From NCBI RefSeq assembly GCF_017086405.1, contig NZ_CP070973.1, positions 372,001-436,000 of the forward strand: a DNA stretch of 64,000 bases. The letters are read 5' to 3'. Below are positions 60,795 to 64,000 of the stretch, piece by piece. How positions within the stretch are numbered: the first letter of the stretch is position 1; the number at the start of each line of letters is the position of its first letter. Under the pieces are notes generated by a model. It searched no databases, was not told where the DNA came from, and was given only the letters and a program-made list of their open reading frames with translations. The position numbers and the translations under genes were made by a program. This stretch comes from Mycobacterium gordonae (GTDB lineage: Bacteria > Actinomycetota > Actinomycetes > Mycobacteriales > Mycobacteriaceae).

Positions 60795-61337
60795 ATGACG
60801 CAGTTCACGATTCCAGGGCTCAGCGACAAGCAGGGCGCTCGGCTCGCTGAAATCCTGCAGCGGCAGCTGAGCACCTACAACGACCTGCAGCTGACGCTCA
60901 AGCACATCCACTGGAATGTCGTGGGCCCCAACTTCATCGGCGTACACGAGATGATCGACCCGCAGGTCGACGCGGTGCGCGGCTTTGCCGACGACGTGGC
61001 CGAACGCATCGCGGCGCTGGGTGCCTCGCCGCAGGGCACACCCACCGCGATCATCAACGACCGGGACTGGGACGACTACTCCGTGGGTCGCGACACAGTT
61101 CAGGCGCATCTGGCGGCGCTGGATCTGGTTTACAACGGCGTGATCCAGGACATCCGCAAGGCCATTGAGGAAACCGGGGAACTCGACCAGGTCACCCAAG
61201 ACCTGCTGATCGGTCAGACCGGGCCGCTGGAGAAGTTCCAGTGGTTCGTCCGGGCGCACCTGGAGAGCGCCGGCGGGAAGCTCGCCCACGAGGGCGCCAG
61301 CTCAGAAAAGGGTGCCGCCGAGGCGGCGCGCAGCTGA
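60795..61337 (+). CDS. dps: Dps ferritin-like DNA-protection protein (Dps1 type)
   Basis: A 180-residue Dps. The ferroxidase residues are in LKHIHWNVVGPNFIGVHEMI and DPQVDAVRGFADDVAERI. The body is close to M. smegmatis Dps1 (LSTYNDLQLTLKH, RDTVQAHLAALDLVYNGVIQD). The C-terminal tail (LAHEGASSEKGAAEAARS) is short and less basic than a typical DNA-binding tail. It forms 12-mers that oxidise and store iron and protect DNA. GGGGG lies 8-12 bases before the ATG at 60795. It is an addition between Rv0142 and Rv0143c. Confidence 0.95.
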   Translation: MTQFTIPGLSDKQGARLAEILQRQLSTYNDLQLTLKHIHWNVVGPNFIGVHEMIDPQVDAVRGFADDVAERIAALGASPQGTPTAIINDRDWDDYSVGRDTVQAHLAALDLVYNGVIQDIRKAIEETGELDQVTQDLLIGQTGPLEKFQWFVRAHLESAGGKLAHEGASSEKGAAEAARS

Positions 61338-61354
61338 TTCGGCGATGCAATAGG

Positions 61355-61411
61355 CCGAACGTGAACTCTCGGCGGAAAAATCGCGAAATCTCGCCGTCAA
61401 TTCACGTTCGG
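61355..61411. terminator. Inverted repeat overlapping the 3' end of the ClC gene
   Basis: ccgaacgtgaa (61355-61365) pairs perfectly with ttcacgttcgg (61401-61411), with inner pairing between ctcggcg and cgccg. The right arm contains the stop codon and last codons of the ClC gene (minus strand), and dps ends 18 bases before the left arm. It shares gccgaacgtgaact with the repeat at 47795. A bidirectional terminator for convergent genes is likely. Confidence 0.6.
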
Positions 61412-62824
61412 TGACTCGCCCCGCGCCCGCTCTGCTTCGGCTGCTTCCCGATTGAGCCGCTGCGCCTCGTAGATGGTGACGTTCGTCCGCGACATCAGCA
61501 GTGACGCGATGCCGACGGCCAGGATCGCGCCCGGTACTACAGAGAACGAACCCGTCATCTCCGCGACCATGATCATGATCGCCAGCGGCGCGCGGGCGAC
61601 GCTGCCGAAGCAGGTCATCATTCCGACGACCACGAAGATGCCGGGTTGTTCGGGCACGCCGGGCAGCCCGGCCAGTTCGCCCAGTCGCCAGATCGCGGCG
61701 CCGACGAAGGCGCCGATCACTATTCCCGGCCCGAACAGACCGCCCGAGCCGCCGGAGCCGATGGACAGGCACGTCGCGACGATCTTGGCCAGCGGCAGCA
61801 TGACGATGATCCACAGTGGGATGGACATCAGCGAGTTACGATCCGCGGCCAGCTGAGCCCAGCCGTAACCGCTGCTGAGGATTTGCGGGATCAGCAACCC
61901 CAGCAGTCCGACCAGTAGGCCACCCGCCGCGGGCTTGAGTATCGGCCCACCGGGCAAGCGGCGCACTAGGGCCACCGTCGAATGGAAAAAGCGCGCATAC
62001 AGGTAGCCCACCCCCGCCGCGATCAGTCCGATGACGACGAACCACAACAGCGGCCAAGCCCGCTCGAAGCGGTATTCGGCGTCGATGTAGCCGAACAGCG
62101 GGTCGAAACCGAGGAAGGCGCCCAGCACCGCATAAGCCGTGCCGGAGGTGATGAAGCCGGGCAGCAGGCTGCGGTAGTCGAAGTCGTCGCGGTAGGTGAT
62201 GGACGCGGCGAGCACCGCCCCGCCTAGCGGTGCGGCGAAGATCGCCCCGATGCCGGCCCCGATGCCGAGTGCCACGGCGACCCGGCCGTCCTCGTCGGAC
62301 AAGCCCAGGCGCCGGGTGAGCAGCGACGAGAAGCCTGCGGAGATCTGCGCCGTCGGGCCTTCCCGGCCGGCCGAGCCACCGGAGCCGATGGTTAGGGCGC
62401 TGGCCACCAGCTTCACCAGCACGGCCCGGGCGCGGATGGCCCGGGGATCGGTGTGCACGGCCTCGATCGCCTCATCGGTGCCGTGGCCGGTGGCCTCTGG
62501 CGCGAACCTGGCCACGACGAACGCCGAGAGCAGCGCGCCTCCCGTCGTCACCAGGGGAATGGCCCACGGCCGAACGAAGCCGGTGGATCCGCGGCCGCCT
62601 CCTTCGCCGACGGGGGTGGGCACGTGATAGCCCGCGAGGTAACCGAGCAGGAACTCGCCGGTGTACTTCAGGGCCAGGTAGAAGACGACGGCGCCGAGGC
62701 CGGAGATGACGCCGATCGTGGTGCCCAGCAGCAACCACTTACGCAGGTAGCCGGCGTTTCTCAGCGAGGCGCCGAACCGGCCACCGGCGAACTCTGGGGG
62801 TGCCTCTTTCGGCTCCTCCGGCAT
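61397..62824 (-). CDS. ClC-family chloride channel/transporter (Rv0143c type)
   Basis: A 475-residue membrane protein with about 12-14 hydrophobic helices. The ClC signatures are visible: GSGGSAGREGPTAQIS with the gating glutamate in GREGP, LSIGSGGSGGLFGPG as second selectivity segment, and PLAIMIMVAEMTGSF. The usual central tyrosine segment is not readily aligned by eye. It moves chloride, perhaps in exchange for protons. The stop lies in the inverted repeat at 61355-61411. The ATG is at 62824 (MPEEPKEAPPE). Confidence 0.92.
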   Translation of the reverse strand: MPEEPKEAPPEFAGGRFGASLRNAGYLRKWLLLGTTIGVISGLGAVVFYLALKYTGEFLLGYLAGYHVPTPVGEGGGRGSTGFVRPWAIPLVTTGGALLSAFVVARFAPEATGHGTDEAIEAVHTDPRAIRARAVLVKLVASALTIGSGGSAGREGPTAQISAGFSSLLTRRLGLSDEDGRVAVALGIGAGIGAIFAAPLGGAVLAASITYRDDFDYRSLLPGFITSGTAYAVLGAFLGFDPLFGYIDAEYRFERAWPLLWFVVIGLIAAGVGYLYARFFHSTVALVRRLPGGPILKPAAGGLLVGLLGLLIPQILSSGYGWAQLAADRNSLMSIPLWIIVMLPLAKIVATCLSIGSGGSGGLFGPGIVIGAFVGAAIWRLGELAGLPGVPEQPGIFVVVGMMTCFGSVARAPLAIMIMVAEMTGSFSVVPGAILAVGIASLLMSRTNVTIYEAQRLNREAAEAERARGESPNVN

Positions 62825-62909
62825 GCACCGGAGGTTAGCAGCTCGCAGTCGCGGAATAAACGGACCGTAGTCCGGTTATATCGGGTAATTGAACGGAAGG
62901 AAGCCCGAA

Positions 62910-63881
62910 ATGCCCGCTATCACCGCAGACACGCTCACTCTGGCGCGGGTGAATCCGGCCGGTCCCGCACAGACCGAGCGGCCGGTCCGATCGATCACCA
63001 CCGGCCCCCGGGGCTATGAGGGCTTGGGCTTCCCCGTGGTCCGCGCCTTCGCCGGGGTCAGCGCCGCCGCTCTGGACCCTTTCATCCACATGGATCAAAT
63101 GGGCGAGGTGGACTACGAACCGGGGGAGCCGCGCGGTACCGACTGGCATCCGCACCGCGGCTTCGAGACGGTCACCTACATGATTGACGGGAAATTCGCT
63201 CATCAGGACTCGCACGGCGGCGGTGGTCTCATCGGCGACGGTGCGACGCAGTGGATGACGGCCGGAGCGGGCATCCTGCACATCGAGACCCCGCCCGCTG
63301 AGATGGTCACCAGCGGTGGCCTCTTCCACGGCATCCAGCTGTGGGTCAATCTGCCGAAGCGCGACAAGTTCGCCGCGCCCCGGTACCAGGCCATCGAAGG
63401 CACCGACTCGACGCTGCTGGCGTCCGACGACGGCGGGGCGCTGATCCGGCTGATTGCAGGAGACGTCGACGGGCACCGCGGACCGGGAGTCACCCACACG
63501 CCGATCACCATGGCCCACGCGACGATCGAGGGCGGCGCGCGGCTCAATATGCCGTGGAACCGCGACTTCAACGCCCTGATCTACGTGTTGTCCGGCCAAG
63601 GCTCCGTGGGTCCGGCCGGGCACCCCGTCAGGCAAGGTCAGTTGGCCGTCCTCGGAGCGGGTGACCGCATAGCGGTGGCCGCGCGGCCGGGTCCCGCGCC
63701 GGCGCTGGATGTGTTGCTGCTGGGCGGGCGGCCGATCCGCGAGCCGGTCTTCCACTACGGACCATTCGTGATGAACACGCGGGCCGAGGTGATCGAGGCA
63801 CTCGAGGACTACCAGTCTGGCAAGTTCCGTAGCATCCCGCCCAACGCACTGATGCCGCAGCGTGGTGGTGGCACACTCTAG
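62910..63881 (+). CDS. Pirin family protein
   Basis: A 323-residue bicupin. The metal-binding residues in the first cupin are in DPFIHMDQMG, TDWHPHRGFETVTYMIDG and GILHIETPP (three His and one Glu). The second cupin is degraded, as in other pirins. Pirins have quercetinase activity in bacteria or act as redox-dependent regulators. GGAAGG is 8 bases before the ATG at 62910; a TTG at 62889 is less likely. It is divergent from the ClC gene. Confidence 0.92.
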   Translation: MPAITADTLTLARVNPAGPAQTERPVRSITTGPRGYEGLGFPVVRAFAGVSAAALDPFIHMDQMGEVDYEPGEPRGTDWHPHRGFETVTYMIDGKFAHQDSHGGGGLIGDGATQWMTAGAGILHIETPPAEMVTSGGLFHGIQLWVNLPKRDKFAAPRYQAIEGTDSTLLASDDGGALIRLIAGDVDGHRGPGVTHTPITMAHATIEGGARLNMPWNRDFNALIYVLSGQGSVGPAGHPVRQGQLAVLGAGDRIAVAARPGPAPALDVLLLGGRPIREPVFHYGPFVMNTRAEVIEALEDYQSGKFRSIPPNALMPQRGGGTL

Positions 63882-63883
63882 TC

Positions 63884-64000
63884 ATGCCTCAACTGGCAAG
63901 TCGGGGACCCGGGCGTCCCCCCGCCGCCAAAGCTGATGACACGCGAAAACGCATCGTGCGGGCCGCACGTCAAGTGTTCAGCGAACGCGGATACGACGGA
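63884..64000 (+). CDS. TetR-family regulator, 3' part beyond the window (Rv0144 type)
   Basis: The first 39 codons are inside the window. They begin MPQLASRGPGRPPAAKADDT and continue into the first helix of a TetR DNA-binding domain (RKRIVRAARQVFSERGYDG). The ATG at 63884 lies 2 bases after the pirin stop, so both are probably one transcript. Rv0144 is a TetR protein in the same place. Confidence 0.85.
   Translation, partial: MPQLASRGPGRPPAAKADDTRKRIVRAARQVFSERGYDG

Overview
The window is high-GC actinobacterial DNA that I assign to a non-tuberculous, probably rapid-growing Mycobacterium (Mycolicibacterium). Gene order and protein sequence match the M. tuberculosis stretch Rv0110 to Rv0144 as I recall it: rhomboid, acyltransferase, ldtA, oxyS, oxcA, fadD7, fusA2, pepA, treS, mak, fbpC, htdZ, fadE1, fgd2, a GNAT, ephF, a TetR, cyp138, msrA, Rv0138-Rv0143c and the first codons of the Rv0144 TetR gene. 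Locus tags are recalled, not searched. A Dps1-type ferritin like that of M. smegmatis, absent from M. tuberculosis, points to a fast grower.

Region 1 (1-16.7 kb). A frameshifted rhomboid gene and the Rv0111-type acyltransferase flank a catabolic island. Two divergent operons start near 5.85 kb. The leftward one carries an NHL/SMP-30-like possible lactonase, a GntR/UTRA regulator, a CoA ligase and an SDR. The rightward one carries an SDR, a Rieske oxygenase, a luciferase-type flavin oxidoreductase, a Baeyer-Villiger-type flavin monooxygenase, an SDR and a CaiB-type CoA-transferase, followed by an enoyl-CoA hydratase. I infer a route of hydroxylation, ketone formation, Baeyer-Villiger lactone formation, ring opening, CoA activation and beta-oxidation for a cyclic, terpene-like or alicyclic substrate.

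Region 2 (16.7-24.5 kb). An O-methyltransferase is followed by an M-box (Mg2+) riboswitch, two very small ORFs and an NRAMP-family transporter whose metal site resembles the Mg2+-transporting NRMT branch. Then come two exported proteins, L,D-transpeptidase LdtA, OxyS and the oxalyl-CoA decarboxylase.

Region 3 (24.5-42 kb). fadD7, fusA2, an F420/PPOX protein, pepA, the treS-mak trehalose-to-glycogen pair, a DUF1275 membrane protein, antigen 85 (fbpC), a DrrAB-like ABC exporter with a decayed MarR gene, a metallophosphoesterase, htdZ, fadE1, fgd2 and a GNAT.

Region 4 (42-50.8 kb). An insertion relative to the M. tuberculosis order: SDR, DUF5709, a TetR divergent from a ferredoxin-reductase/DesA3 stearoyl-CoA desaturase pair, SRPBCC, an F420-type oxidoreductase, DUF1214, TetR and a sulfotransferase.

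Region 5 (50.8-64 kb). ephF, a lipoprotein, a zinc alcohol dehydrogenase coupled to a molbindin, TetR/cyp138, msrA, Rv0138 and Rv0139 (frameshifted in a C7 run), a methyltransferase, DUF427, a SnoaL-like protein, a HhH glycosylase-like protein, Dps, a ClC channel, pirin and a partial TetR.

The window also holds three tandem-repeat arrays at gene ends (54 bp x ~4.8, 49 bp x 3.3, 56 bp x 2; the first and last are one family in opposite orientation), a 19 bp x 3 array upstream of oxcA, and several recurring intergenic inverted repeats. I saw no rRNA, tRNA, CRISPR array, transposase or phage genes.
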